This document shows, one piece after another, positions 1 through 13,000 of a stretch of DNA of 64,000 bases; the stretch's first letter is position 1, and every line of letters begins with the position of its first letter. The notes under the pieces are model-generated. The model saw only the letters and a list, made by a program, of their open reading frames with translations, did not search any database and was not told the DNA's origin. A program made the position numbers and the translations under genes. The stretch comes from Lucifuga dentata (lineage: Eukaryota; Chordata; Actinopteri; Ophidiiformes; Bythitidae), in contig VXCM01001455.1 in the NCBI GenBank assembly GCA_014773175.1, positions 10,043-74,042 on the forward strand, read 5' to 3'.

Positions 1-2040
1 CCACCCCCAAAATAAAAATAAAATAAATAAAATCATCACCAATACAACCTCATGGAGCTTTTGATTATAACCTAAATTAATTTGATTTACCCTATGAACT
101 GTTAGCAAACATACCTTATAGCACATTAGGTATAAACAACAAAAACACTGCTTGTTCATCATGTGACATATATGAAAATTAAAAGTATGTGTTGTCTTAT
201 AATAATAATAAAAAAAGATGTAGTTACATACTATCTATAAATACAGCACACTGTATACTGTACTATAAGTATCATTGACTTGTGGCATAATCCCCTACAA
301 AAATTCCTTATACTCATGTACTTATACTCATTTACGAGCCCGTAAACATCGTCAATTCATTTAAATTTCTTAGCCCTCACATGAGCATGACGCTAGAATC
401 TATCAACACAGACTGCATTTTCAGAAAAGCCCAACAAAGGCTATTCTACAGCTGACTCCCTGACAACCTGTAAAGCTGGACAAGTCAGAACCTGCTTGGC
501 TGGGAGGACAGACACAGACGCACACACACACACACAGAAACCCCAGCTCATACACACAATTAGTCCTGAGCAACTCAAGCTTTGACAGCATCTCTAAATA
601 ATCAAATTATTTCTGCTGAATTAAGCCTATTTGACAAGTGGACAAGTCATTTTCTTTATTACAAATGTAAATATCATATGAAAAATTTCATTTTTTCGGA
701 TGGAAATAACACAAGGTCCTGTAAAGGTGCCCTTTAAAAGGGTCATGCTAGCTCTTTTTCTTTTTCATAGTAGCGCAATAGCAAAGACAGTATGTGATGA
801 AATAAGAATTAAGACAAATGCAGATTCTGAACTGCCCTGAAAGCATTGCTTTTGATTGGTCCTTTACTTCCATAACATGTTGTCAAGCTGTAACACATGA
901 ATTTATCCATCTACACAAACATTGTAAAGAGGTCAAAATAGAGCCATAAATGGTAATTAGAAAATGGAAATCTGTGTATAGGTCCATTTTAAAAGAGCAG
1001 CACCACACGAAGCAGAAAATGAAAAACAAACCCCCCAAAAAACCTGTTCATCATCTCAAAAAAGTTAAAGTATGGTACTGTTTGAAATATAAAATAAAAC
1101 AGAGCATCTACACCAAGTTATTTTTTCCTGGACAAATCTAAGTCTATTCACACTTCATTCAGCTGCACAGAGTCAATTTCCTCTCAAAGACTGTAATATG
1201 TGTGTAATGGGGGGTGAAATAACATAATTGAGCTTTATGAGCCCAGATGCAGAAAAGCAAAGAAAGAAGGTAAACATGATCTATAACAACACATGCACTC
1301 CATCTTCAACTTTCATAACCATAATGTTTCAATCAAACATAGAGCTATTAAAGTAAACAGTCTGTCTGTCACAAGTGTTGACAGCTGGAGCTGCCATCTG
1401 CAACAAAACAGGAAGTGTTTTGCAATACAGGCAAAGAATTCCATGATTTCATGTCAAAATTAATTACAATAATCAAAATCAATAATCAATCTACAGTTGT
1501 AGAAAGACACTGCAAAAATGATGAAAATAACAAAAACAATGATATGTTTACGGCACTCTGTCGTCTAATTTAATATGTGAGCTGCTTTTCTATCATTCTA
1601 TATTATCCTCACCATAATAATGATATGTTGATTGATAAGTTCTGAGCCTATTGCAGAAGTATCTACTCAGAGGTGTTGTATCTACTAATTTTCAGCATCT
1701 TCAATCCATAGAATCCTTTATCCCGACTGTCCAAAACTTCCTGTACAGCTGAACTGTAAAAACAATTTAATCAAGTTATTTTGATAAAATTTAAAGCCTG
1801 AATTAAGTAATTTGCATAGGTTTTGAGCCTTGATTTCATTTAGATTAATGTAAAAATGCTGCTGCTTGATTTATATCATAAAAAAATAGCGTAGACTCCA
1901 CAGTTGGAATATAATCCACTCCAATTTTTATTCCTGTATTATACTGAATATTACTACTACTATTCTAGTGATGTTATGAGTTCTTATAGACTTCTAGTGG
2001 TTCATATTCCTATAATGTTGTTTTGGCATCATGACTGTAT
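1..2040. other. AT-rich intergenic DNA, no gene recognised
   Basis: I read both strands of this stretch and recognise no protein domain or RNA gene. It is AT-rich, with short A/T homopolymers and a small CA run near 521-536. Short open frames such as the lysine-rich one at 950-1141 have no recognisable similarity or splice context. It could be distal 5' flank of e2f7 or UTR/intron of a neighbour outside the window; the sequence does not decide. Confidence 0.5.
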
Positions 2041-2089
2041 GATCCTTTTAAAATATATGAGATTTATTAAAAGTTTCTGCACAGGCCCA

Positions 2090-2440
2090 GTCTCTCAGAG
2101 CGTCTGGAGGATTTTGAAGTCTCTTATGCAAACTTTGGGCCCTGTCCTCAGACAGCCTGCTTGCATACAGGGCGGGATCCTGCCTGCTAGAAGCGATCTG
2201 CCCCATCGCAACTTTTCGCGCTGTTCCGCAGGTAATATTTGCGCCTTGCGGTCCACCCCCTCCTCCCCGGTCTCCCATCTGTCTGTTTCAGGCGCACAGC
2301 TAATTAGAGCCAGCCGCAGAGACAAAACCTTGGGTGACTAGGTTAAAGTTATTAATAGCGGGTTTCTAGGTGCGAGACTTTGCCTCTCAGGACGCCAGAG
2401 CGTCCGTGCGGGAGAAACCGACACCTCCCAGCTGAAATTC
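2090..2440. promoter_or_regulatory. GC-richer island upstream of e2f7, with an E2F consensus and a possible noncoding exon
   Basis: GC content and CpG frequency rise sharply above the AT-rich surroundings. A perfect E2F consensus TTTCGCGC lies at 2214-2221. An octamer-like TTATGCAAA lies near 2125. The block ending CGCTGTTCCGCAG at about 2231 is followed by gtaatat, which could act as a splice donor. It may therefore be a distal promoter or alternative first exon of e2f7, or the start of a noncoding RNA. No conserved protein frame is visible. This is inference from composition and motifs only. Confidence 0.3.
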
Positions 2441-2501
2441 AGACGAAGATCGTCTATAAAGACAACGAATCACTCAACAGTTTCATTCACCTTATGCGTC
2501 C

Positions 2502-2532
<31 letters not shown>

Positions 2533-2929
2533 AAATCCTCTCAAATGCTGTTTCAAATGTGAAAATGAATTGAAATTAAAGATCGTGAAGTGATGTTAGC
2601 ACAAATGACAAAATTAATGGATATTTACATCGCACTTAAATGTGAACATTATTTTGCTTGAGACTGAGCAAAATGTTATTGTTCAGTGAGTACACTAATC
2701 TGATTCAAAGCTACTTTAGCTACGCAGACTAACTAACGGGTGAATGCGGGAACCATAATTTCCTATTTAAAATAAAACTATTTATACATCTCCTTAGCTG
2801 CACTTCTGCCTGAGTCAGTCTGCTGCTTTTGTTTCTGTTACAATCGTTCTTTTGAAAAACTAATCACAAAATGTAAAGTTGAGAGTTCTAAATTGATTCT
2901 ATTTGTTCCTTTTGGAGTTGATTATATCA

Positions 2930-3295
2930 CATTTCCGAAAACATTTCCCGCTGCCATTTGTGTTTCTGTACCCGGAAGTAGTAGCAGAGTGAGTCCTCCT
3001 TCTCTTCCCCTCTCCTGACTTTAGAGTATACAGAGCGCGCCTGTTGCCCCGCCAACGAAACCTCAGTAGGCGGGGTCGCCGGTGCACAGGGGAGCGCGTC
3101 CAGACACGTTCTTTTTTTTCCACGTTCACTCTGACTGGCTGGACGTGAGTGACGTACCTAAAGTCCTAGGTGNTCTTTTTTTTCCACGTTCACTCTGACT
3201 GGCTGGACGTGAGTGACGTACCTAAAGTCCTAGGTGCTGATTGGCTGGAGGGAGCCCGACGCCTGAGAGCGCCAGAAAACAAGCTTGAGCGGGTG
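2930..3295 (+). promoter_or_regulatory. e2f7: Probable e2f7 core promoter and 5' end
   Basis: The region is GC-rich with many CpGs. It contains a perfect E2F consensus TTTCCCGC at 2944-2951, an inverted CCAAT box (ATTGG at 3240-3244) and a CRE-like GTGACGT. The CRE-like motif appears twice only because 63 bases are repeated on either side of the single N at 3173. It lies just before a presumed first exon that ends at a good donor (GAAAG then gtgagg, 3505/3506). E2F-dependent transcription of E2F7 is established in mammals. That these sites act in this fish is inferred. Confidence 0.5.
3110..3236. repeat. 63-base direct duplication around a single N (likely assembly artefact)
   Basis: Positions 3110-3172 and 3174-3236 are identical 63-mers (beginning TCTTTTTTTTCC, ending CCTAGGTG) separated only by the N at 3173. 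Two contigs that overlap but were joined with a one-base gap would give exactly this. The same pattern occurs at 30893 and 61747. The real genome probably has one copy, so promoter motif counts here should be halved. Confidence 0.75.
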
Positions 3296-3505
3296 ATGTC
3301 TGTCTCCACGGGACAGTCTGGATCTTCTCCACTAAACGAGAAGGAATCTCAAGATACCCTGAGCCGTAGGCTGTACAGGACTGCCCGCTTATTTTTAAAG
3401 AGGGAAACTAATGACTATGTTGTTCTGAAGACATTACGCACTGACAATTTAAAACCTGGACACGTAACCGCAGTGGAATATTTAATTCATAGGAGGAGGA
3501 GAAAG
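3296..3505 (+). other. e2f7: e2f7 exon 1: 5' UTR or 70-codon in-frame N-terminal extension
   Basis: This is the presumed first exon, ending in GGAGAAAG followed by gtgagg. It is open from an ATG at 3296 for exactly 70 codons to the donor. It is in phase 0 with the next exon, which itself starts at the first base of an ATG (4100). A longer e2f7 protein is therefore possible, with a basic stretch (HRRRRK) just before the conserved start. Vertebrate E2F7 normally begins at the equivalent of the ATG at 4100 ([11 protein letters not shown] here), and that ATG has the stronger context after splicing (AAAG before ATGG). I therefore treat this as 5' UTR by default. The frame has no recognised domain. 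Intron 1 (3506-4099) carries a further E2F consensus, GCGCCAAA, at 3937-3944. Confidence 0.5.
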
Positions 3506-4099
3506 GTGAGGAATAATTATTTGCTTGTTAGAACTTAAGTCAACTAAGTTATTCTGAACAGTTTAGCTAGTCGTGTTAGTTGAGCTTCTAATTAAAGCTA
3601 AATTATCCTTAATGAACTTCTAAACAAGTAACGAGTCGCATTTTTATTGCCTTTTACTTTATCAGCTGCATGTACTTGCGAGGACAGCGCTCTAATTTGG
3701 AGAAATTTGAGCGGAATGGACCCCTTTACTAAGCTAATACCGTTAGAGCTCATAGCTTAGCTACAATTAATTTATAACTTAAAGTACCAATCTTCTCGGC
3801 CCTTAGCATGCTACATTAATAGCAATTCAGTCTGGTATACTGACAGTAATCTAAGAAGTTTTCCACTGATGTAGCATTTGTTAGAGCAGCGTAGTTAGCT
3901 TGCTGTAAGCTAAAATAAAGTTAGCTGAAAGTCTTTGCGCCAAATTCAGCTGACCACTGGTCTAAATTTTCATTATAGTGTTAAGTTTTCTTAGATAACC
4001 CAGCTAACAACTTTATCTACCACATTAAGTTATTAATCAAGGTTTCTGTCTGTGATTATATATAATTTTTAGTTTATTTATGAACTGCTATTTTCCCAG

Positions 4100-7000
4100 A
4101 TGGAAGTTGAATGTCTGGCACTGAAAGACCTCACAAGTCCAAGGAAAAGTTTGATGGCAGAGACTGATGATGATGTGAGCCAAAGTGAACAAAAGGTAAA
4201 GTAGAATAGCAGCTGATCTCAGGTCATGTTTTATATGATACAGCATAATGAACAAAATGAGTCACAGTAATGTGAAGGCATGATGAGAATGAAATGAGAT
4301 GAGAGGTAAGATAAGATAAGGCTTGCAGAGCCAGTAGGCTGAGCATGCTTTCATCAGACAAAGTGGCAGCAAATTTGGGGAAAAAAAAAGACGACTTCTT
4401 ATGCCACAGCTCTCATCCTTCAACACACGTCTTGAATAAAATCATGTTGTTGATTTACTCCCCGTACCACAAAAATTCTAAAATGAAAATGTAGAAGTTG
4501 ATGACATAAGGCATCTAAATCTGACTCATATTTACTCCAAAACATTTTTCAATAACACAATCATCCCCAACACAGGAAAACATCTGCACAGACAGGAGGA
4601 GATCCACACCACTAAAGTCTGCAGAGTCCACCATCCCTGTTTTGATGAAAAGTAGGAAAGCTGCTACCCCTGACTTCACTCACATCACCCCCATCAAACA
4701 CACAGCCCCGGTTGAACCCTGGACGCCCACGGCCAACCTCAAGATGCTGATCAGCGCAGCGAGTCCAGACATTCGGGACAGAGAGATGAAGAAGGTGCTG
4801 TTTAGACCCATAGAGAATGAGAAGGACAAAGCAGCGAGCCCAGATACTGTGGCAGAGGATACAGAGGTGGAAGACTCTGGTCAGGTATGTGAAACAGAAA
4901 ATATGTTTTTCTCTCACAACTTCCCAAAATGTAAAAGTTCATCTTCATGCATTTACTCTATCAACTCGAGTTGATGGGTTTTTAATGAACACCAACCTTA
5001 CATTACAGACAAACTTACTTACAGGAAAAATATTGCTTAAAATTCGGCTCTGATAGGGAATATATCAGGGATTAATTAAATAGAAGTTTCATGGGGAACC
5101 AGAATTTCCTGAAGTAAATTCTTTTTTCAGTTAGAAGCTGAATTCTTTAGATAAAGTACTTATCAAGAAAGCCCCAATGAAATTGCTTTTTTTTTTTTTT
5201 TAGGTTTAATACAGTCATTCTGCATGTAATAAAGGCAGCATGAGTCTTTAATAAAGGCAATGTTAGATATTTTTGTAACTTCATTTGATTTTTTTTCAAA
5301 GAATTAACTTTTATTTAAATTATGCACCATATTGTTTGAAATAATTCATTTTAAAAGCTATAACTTCAGTTTGATATACTGATTATAACAGCCCACGTTA
5401 GTGTTGTAAGATTCATCAACATCTAAAGTGTTTCGACTGACACTGACTGTGCAGGTGATGCAGTAGACTGCACAGAATTCCTAAAAGATAAATATTAATC
5501 CTTTATCTGTTTATGCGTTCACCTGTTTGTCCAGTTTGAAGCTGTGGAGGAAGAGGATGACGCAGAGAGGAAGCCGAGCAGGAAGCAGAAGAGTCTGGGT
5601 TTGTTGTGCCAGAAGTTCCTGGCACTCTACCCTGATTACCCACCGACCCACAACTCCATCTGGATCTCTCTGGACGAGGTGGCGACCAATCTGGGTGAGA
5701 GCCAGTTGGGGGGAGTGGGGGACATGGGACGTGTGTGTGTGTTATTGATGAGTGTGACGAGTCTCAGCTACCGTCTTTGCTGTAATTGGAAACACCTCTT
5801 GGGAGGCAGATGATACTGGAAGCGGCTAATGTGTGTTTCATGAGCGTTTTAAAGTTTTTATATGTTATTGGCTTTAAGGATGGTTGCTATGGTGACCCTT
5901 TATTCATATGAAGCCATTACATTACATGCTGCTGTATTTAATGGAATGGTGCCGGGTTACAATTTGGATTCAGGGCTTTTTTGTTTTGTAATCATGCAAG
6001 ATTGAATATATGAATATTTTAGACATATCACTTACTTTAATCACAACATCGATCGGCTTAATGCTTTTTTTTTTTTTTNTTTTTTTTTTTTTTTAGTCAG
6101 CGTGCTTAAAAGCACCTGTTTCTCTATGCCTTTCCAGGGGTGGAGCGTCGGCGTATCTATGACATCGTGAATGTGCTGGAGTCTCTGACGATCGTGGGCC
6201 GGATGGCAAAGAACAGCTACACCTGGCACGGGCGGCAACAGCTGGAGGCCACGCTGGAGGACCTGCAGCGGAAGGGCCGGCAGCAGGGCTACCACATCCA
6301 GATGGAGCTAGCCACAGAGGCCAGGGAGGCCGGGCCAGGGCGCGAGGAAGATGGAGGGGAAGGAGATGCTGGCAATGGTAAGGAACAGAGATATAGAGAG
6401 TTCCTTCAGCGTTTAGACACGGGATTCTGCTACAGAAATGATGTATTAAAAACTTTATAGCTTTGCCCTCATTTGTTTTCTCTTTTTCTGTTGCAGTCCT
6501 CGCCATTGGCTCCTTTAATGCCAGCAATAAAGCAGCTATATTTTATTGTTGTAGTTATAAGATAAGAGCATAAGCTAAACGCCTTACATGTAAAATTTAA
6601 GTGTAGGCTTTATCCCAGGAGCAGCTGCTTCCAAATTAACATCACAGCTAAATGATTGTTCCCTTTCAGGCTTAAACCCACGGGTACCAATACAGGCTTT
6701 GTTTCCATAGTGACCAGACCTCCTCACACACATACACACTTTGGCTTTTTCATTAAGTGTGATTATCAAGGTGTGTGTGTGTGTGTGTTGATCTGAAAGT
6801 GTGACTGGATTATCTGGCACACTTGATAATAATAAGTTTATAAAGTTAAGGCCTACTGACATGATTTCACATCTATTAACTAGTTAACACCTGACAAAAC
6901 TGCATAATATAAGACATATAATAGCCTTAAACGCATATTTAACGTTTAAACGTGTACTATGTCGCTTCATATTCATGTGGTTGCTGTTAGCAGCCAGTAG

Positions 7001-10000
7001 AACAAGAAAATCAAGATTTTTATCACTCACAAACTGCCACACAATGAATCTGCATTTAAAATAGCTAATGAGGCAAAACGTTAAGTTTACACCTCGACTT
7101 AGCAAATGCTAATTAATGAGAAAACACAATGGGTGCCCTCTTTAAAGGTCCCAGGGTGCTTAAAGGAGAAGTAGGTAACACAACGTGGCATCCATCAGGT
7201 ACGTACACACATGCACAGGTTAAGTTTACACCTGTTCGGGGATGTTAACACAGATTTGCAATTGTGGCGCGATGAATCATATAAACGGGGATAACGGTGC
7301 ACACTTTCACTTCTCTCCCTGAAGGTATTCATGGTACAGCACAGGATCATATGCGTGAGCTGTGACAGAAGGCATTAAGGCTATTTTTAACTTCAGTTTC
7401 ATTTCATAGCTTTATACAAGTGTTTCAAGTTATAAATCTCTGATAAAATATACTAAATGAAATTAAATATGATCCATAAAAAGTCTCAATAAAATATACT
7501 CAAACTCACCCTTCCAATGGTGATGGAAAGGCGAGTAGACTCAGAAGGTCACTGCGTGGGCGTAACTGCCATTTGGGACAGGAGTTACGATTTACAAATT
7601 TTTGACTATTTATGCAGTTTGACTAATAACTGTAGTCTCACATGTTGTCTATACGTGTGTTTTCGTGCAGCTGCCAGCAACAGGAAAGACAAGTCTCTGC
7701 GCATCATGAGTCAGAAGTTCGTCATGCTCTTCCTGGTGTCCAAAACGCAGACTGTCACGCTGGACACGGCGGCAAAGATCCTCATCGAGGAGAGTCAGGA
7801 CTCGTCAAGTCACAGCAAGTACAAAAGTAAGAAAGATGACAGACAAGGACAGTAAACACACACGTTGTCAAATGATTATATTGAGGCTAATTGCATTCAG
7901 GCAAAGTCAGTCGAATTTGTCAATTTTTTTTACTTCACTTGAATTTTTTAGGTCAACGGTGACCTTTTTCATTTGGCTTTCATATTTAATTGTACATGCT
8001 CGTGAACTAAACTGTAATGAAACATCCTTCCTGTGTCCTCAGCTAAGGTGAGGCGTCTCTATGACATCGCCAACGTGTTGACCAGCCTCAACCTCATAAA
8101 GAAGGTCCACGTGCGGGAGGAGAGGGGCAGGAAGCCGGCCTTCAAGTGGCTCGGCCCCGTCGAATTCGAGAACGCCGGAACAGCTGGTAAGAATTCACCG
8201 CTGCCTTTGTTCTCATGATGAAGAATTGAAAGTGATGGGCGCAGCAGACCACAGAAAGACCCTCAAAAAAAAACATCAAAGAGGTTTCTTAAAGAAAGAT
8301 GGCATTAAAATAAGTGTTACAACTGCTTTAAGAATCAGTTGGGGTTCCGTTTTAGCTCAGTGGGTAACAGACAAAATTTTCATTCCTACTGAGACTGTGA
8401 GAATGGTAAAATATAATAGTCGTTTCCTATCAGAAGCACATTGTTGGATCAAAGTTTCACCAAATGTCCACCAGATTTTTTTTTTGGCTAATATCCTTTC
8501 GGCCACATCATGACTTTCTGCGTGCAGCTTTCTGATATCTATCTATCATTGTCACCATCTCTAGAAAATTCTGTGAACCTAGCAGCCATCACTCCAACTT
8601 GTGCCCAAGAAGCCACACAACCAACAGTGAGCCAGGAGCTCAGGAAGTCCAGGCTGGCACGCCACGCCTCCTTCAACATCACGCCAACCTCTGTGGCCGT
8701 CCAGCGCCAAGTCAGCTCCGCCCCCAGCAGCCCACGCAGAGAACAAATGGGTAAGAGACACGCAAGAAAGTTGACTTTTCTAACACGCAGAAGGATTTTA
8801 TTCATTAATAGTTCATTACAGGAGAAAATCTGATATTCCTTTTTGATAAATGTTTTATTTTGCCCGCATCACAGGTATTCCACGCCAGCTGGTGGATTAT
8901 TCCAGAAAGACAACAAGCAACGGCGCAGTGTGTCGACTGCATTTTGGAAACACCGCAGAGTAAGTTGATGCACAACACACGCACATGCCTGTAATTCATA
9001 GATCACACTGCTCTGTAATCACCCCGCCATTCTCTTTGTTGCGATTTATCTGCAGGAGTTCACCACAAATTTACAGCCAAATTATTTATTGCCTCTTTTC
9101 GCTGTTCTGCCCCCAAAAGCCATTCTGACAATAATACAGAAGAGAATCCACATCAGCTGCCCAGGTGTGGAGTTGTTTATTAATTGCTGAATATGCAATA
9201 TTAACCGAAGAAATCTAAATTTAATGCCCTTAATAATTCACTGGGGGCCTTTTTTGTAGTTTTGGAGGTTGTGAGATAACAGAACACGGAGGGATGTTTA
9301 ATACACGAAGTTACATAAAAATGCATGCCGGGCAGCAGCAGCCCTGAAATCAGAGCTGCAGGCTTGCGGTAGGGAGGCGGCTGGTTCAAAAATCTGCATA
9401 TCAGCTTGGAGGGACACTGAAAAACAACCGCGACCATAGCTGAAGTGCCTGTGGGCAAAGAGTTTTTATCTGGTGAGAGGTGGAAGTCAGAAAATGCTGC
9501 GGAGGGAAGTTTTACTCATGAAACAGAGCAGCAGCGTTTGAGAAGCAAGTCTGTCAGGAACATTCCAGAATCAAGGTGAATTAGAAGAACATCTCCCAAA
9601 CCCTGCTGCAACCGTTTGTGTTACATCTGGGAATTTGCCCATTTTATTTGCATTTTAATCAAGTCAAGTTTAGGCAAGATTATATTATGGATCAATTTAG
9701 AGGAATACAGGAAATGTGATAACCATCGTAAACAGAGTTTGACAGGGGCGGTCTGTGTTCTTACTACACACTATTACATGTTCTGACTTTGGGCCACGAC
9801 CCAAATGAAGAAAGTTTGAGCCTAATATATTCAATTTTCATATATGCTACGTTACTGACAACCATTTCCCAAAGGATAAAACTGTGTTTCAGTTTTCCTG
9901 ATATTTTGCAAAATCTATTAATCAAGCGATACACCCACCTTACACAGCCTTATGAAGTCATGGTCGTTTAAATTTTTTGAAAAATGCAGGTCTTCTTTTG

Positions 10001-13000
10001 GGACTGTATTCCCCGGTGGAGACATATATTCACTTTGCGCTTTTTATTGTGCTTAAATGCTAAAATTACGTAACTTCTAAAAAAAAAAACAAAACAAAAA
10101 AAAAAAAACCCTGAACCTGTATGTGTTATTCACTATGATGGATTACCTATCCCAAGAACATTTCAAGAATCAACAAGTTGATTTTAATAGCGTACCAGAA
10201 TGAACTGAAACCAGTGGAGGTCTGGAAGGTAGGAAAAACATTTTAATTCACCTTTCCAGTAGTATGCTTTGGGAAATGATTGTCAGTAAGTTACATGTAT
10301 GAAAATTGAATATATTAGGCTCATGATCGCTGATATGGTCCTTTAAACTGACTCAAACCTGCTTCATCAGGTTCACCTTAAACCTGCAAACACACTTATG
10401 TCTTGCTTCTGGTTTGACTTCAGCATCCATCCCGGCTCAGGACCGCAGACGCTCACAAACAGCAACAGCAGCCCACTACTTCCCTCCACCGGCCAGCCCA
10501 CCCTGCTGGCGCCCCCCCTCCACCGCGAGCACCCCTTCACCTCCCCCTCCTCCCCCCAGTGCCTGGCCTACCTGCCCAGCCTGTCCCAGCCCTCTGTGGT
10601 GATGCTGTATGCGGCGCCGGACAAACCCGACCAGATCCCCGAGTGCCAGGGGTCACCCGGGTCACGGCCTGAAGGGAGGAAGAAGAGGAGGAGAGACGAG
10701 GAAGAGGGGAAGACAGTAGGGAGAAAGAAGGGCCCGTCTGCATTAGAGGAAAGAGAAAAGGTGAGGTGGAAATTGATTGGATGTTTTAATTTTCCTCATA
10801 TCCCAGTTATTAAATGAACAAACTAATCCAGTCATAATTTCATTATGTAATTCATGCCTCGCAGCTCGGAATCTTACAAAGCCATTTTCCTCGGAGCGGT
10901 GTAATTAAAATGTAAAAATAAGCAACACAGCCTTCCCACCCTTCCTATAGCTAAAAAATCTGATTCATATTCCAGCTTTAATTACTGTTCTCATAAAGGT
11001 TAAGTTAAAAATTGAACTGGGAACAAGTTTTGGCGCGGCGAAATAATATCATTGCATAATTGACATCATTATGTCAGATATCAGAGCGTTAAATTAAAAA
11101 TATGAAATGGTTCACCCTCACTGACAGAGAGAAGTCATTCTTGGTGTAATTAAAGACACTTATCGTTTCAGTGATGTTTCATAGTTGAAAACCTTTTCAA
11201 TTAATCTCACTGCTCATTTTTAGTAATTGGAAATTTTCCATGCTGAGTCTTTCAGAGAGTCGACTACGCGTGGTCACTTTCACAGCAAGAAAACGACTTC
11301 CAGAAGCTCAAACAAGTTCACTCCGACACCAGAAACAGCAGAACATTAATCAGCACCCCAGCTGTAAATCACAGTCTGAGCGGTGTCAGAATTAAACCTG
11401 GATGAAGAAAAACAACGGCAATCTGGCTTTTCCTCGAGAGAATTATTTTAACATTTCGTCGCTGAATTTATTCCTGCTGTTTTTTTCCTTCCAGACAGTA
11501 GAACCGCAGGAGGAGGCAGGTGAGCGTTCACAGACAGGAAACACCAGGATGTCCTTCAATCTCCCAGCAGGCATTTCCAGAGAGCAGCCTTCCTCCTCCT
11601 CCTGCGGGGCGTTCAGGGAACCTCTAGGTGGCAGCACTGAGCTTTCCCAGCCATCACACTACCTCTACGTGCCAAACAATGCAGGTATGTAGCTTTACAT
11701 GCGATGATACAGTATATCTGATCTAAAATACCATCATACATTTATAATGTAAAAAAAAACAAAATCAGTTTTATAGACAGTAAATTATGGTCAAGTGTAA
11801 CGGAAAGTTCATTTGTAACACGTAACAACGACAATCACCAAATTCTTATGTAATGTATCATGTAACCAACTGAATATTCTTACTAAATAAGTAAAGGTAA
11901 AGATAATACACTTAAATGTGCTCAGATGGAAGCAGAAGTAGAGGAAGGGAAGCTAATTTAGACGCCTGAGTGTAATTCTGTAATGTTTTGTCTCTCGCTC
12001 TGAACAGATCAGGTGACTTCCGTTTCCTAACATCAAAATTAGTATTCTTTTTGATCCTTAACTCGAATCTCCACTTCCAGGTCTGAACAGCCTCAACTTC
12101 CTCCTCTCTGCCGGCCAATCACCAGCCGGCCTGGCGCTTCCTCCCAGCAGTGTTCCCACCCTGGCACTGCCCTACGTCCTGCTGCCCTCTGCAGCGCTCT
12201 CCACCTACCCGCTCATGGCTGGCGGTGTAAAGCAGCACGGCTCCGACCTGAGCTTCAATCTACCCGCCGTGATGTCACCCGCTCACTTCATGGTGGGAGG
12301 GGCGCCCTACGGCCTTGCAGCGCCTTCAGAGATCAGTCGGTCGCCAGTTCCATCGCCGTCCATCCCGGAGCAGACCAGGCCTTACGTGGCAGCGGGCCCT
12401 CCGCATTCTCCTTCAGGACCCAGACAGACGGTCAGCGTCGCCACACCAGAACCGCTGGTAAGACACAAAAACAAATGTCACTCTGACAGCACTTCCTGCC
12501 CACACACACGCAGATTTCTGATGAAAAACGACTCAATTTTTCCTTCATAATGATATATGACCTTTCTGGTATCAGGCACTGGCAAAATGCCGCAGCACTC
12601 CACACGGCTTCACGAGAGCAAAAGCAGCATCCGCTTTGTGGAAGCATTTCCCTCCTTTATTTATTTCGATTTTGGGTTTTTTGTGTGTGTGTGTCACAGC
12701 GGTTCCAGCTGATTAATCTCCAAGTCATTAAATAGGGATTAATGTTCACGTCTGCAAAACTCCGCGTGGCATTTCTCTCCTCATACCCAGACGGGTTTTT
12801 TTTTTTTTTTTTTTNTTTTTTTTTTTTTTTTTTGACTACCTGCAAGGCTCTGGATGGAAAATTAATGCACCATAAGAGACGATGGGACAAGTCAGCAACT
12901 GTGCTGTAATGAGGCATAAATCAGAGGCGTCTTCAGAATGACGGCCACATGAAAGCAGAGAGGAAGCTGTGATCTGGTGTTACTGAGATGTTTGCTTTTA

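Noticed and set aside
1904..2341. 145-codon + strand frame through the GC-rich island, with antisense partners
   Set aside because: The first third is AT-rich low complexity and the rest is open in several frames because of composition; no protein family is recognised.
6093..6527. Long open frame antisense to the e2f7 exon at 6138-6377
   Set aside because: It is the mirror of a GC-rich coding exon; the + strand frame encodes the conserved winged-helix domain with correct splice sites.
8335..8420. tRNA-like sequence (TTTAGCTCAGTGGGTAACAGA)
   Set aside because: It has an A-box-like motif but no B box and no cloverleaf partner stems; at most an old tRNA-derived SINE remnant.
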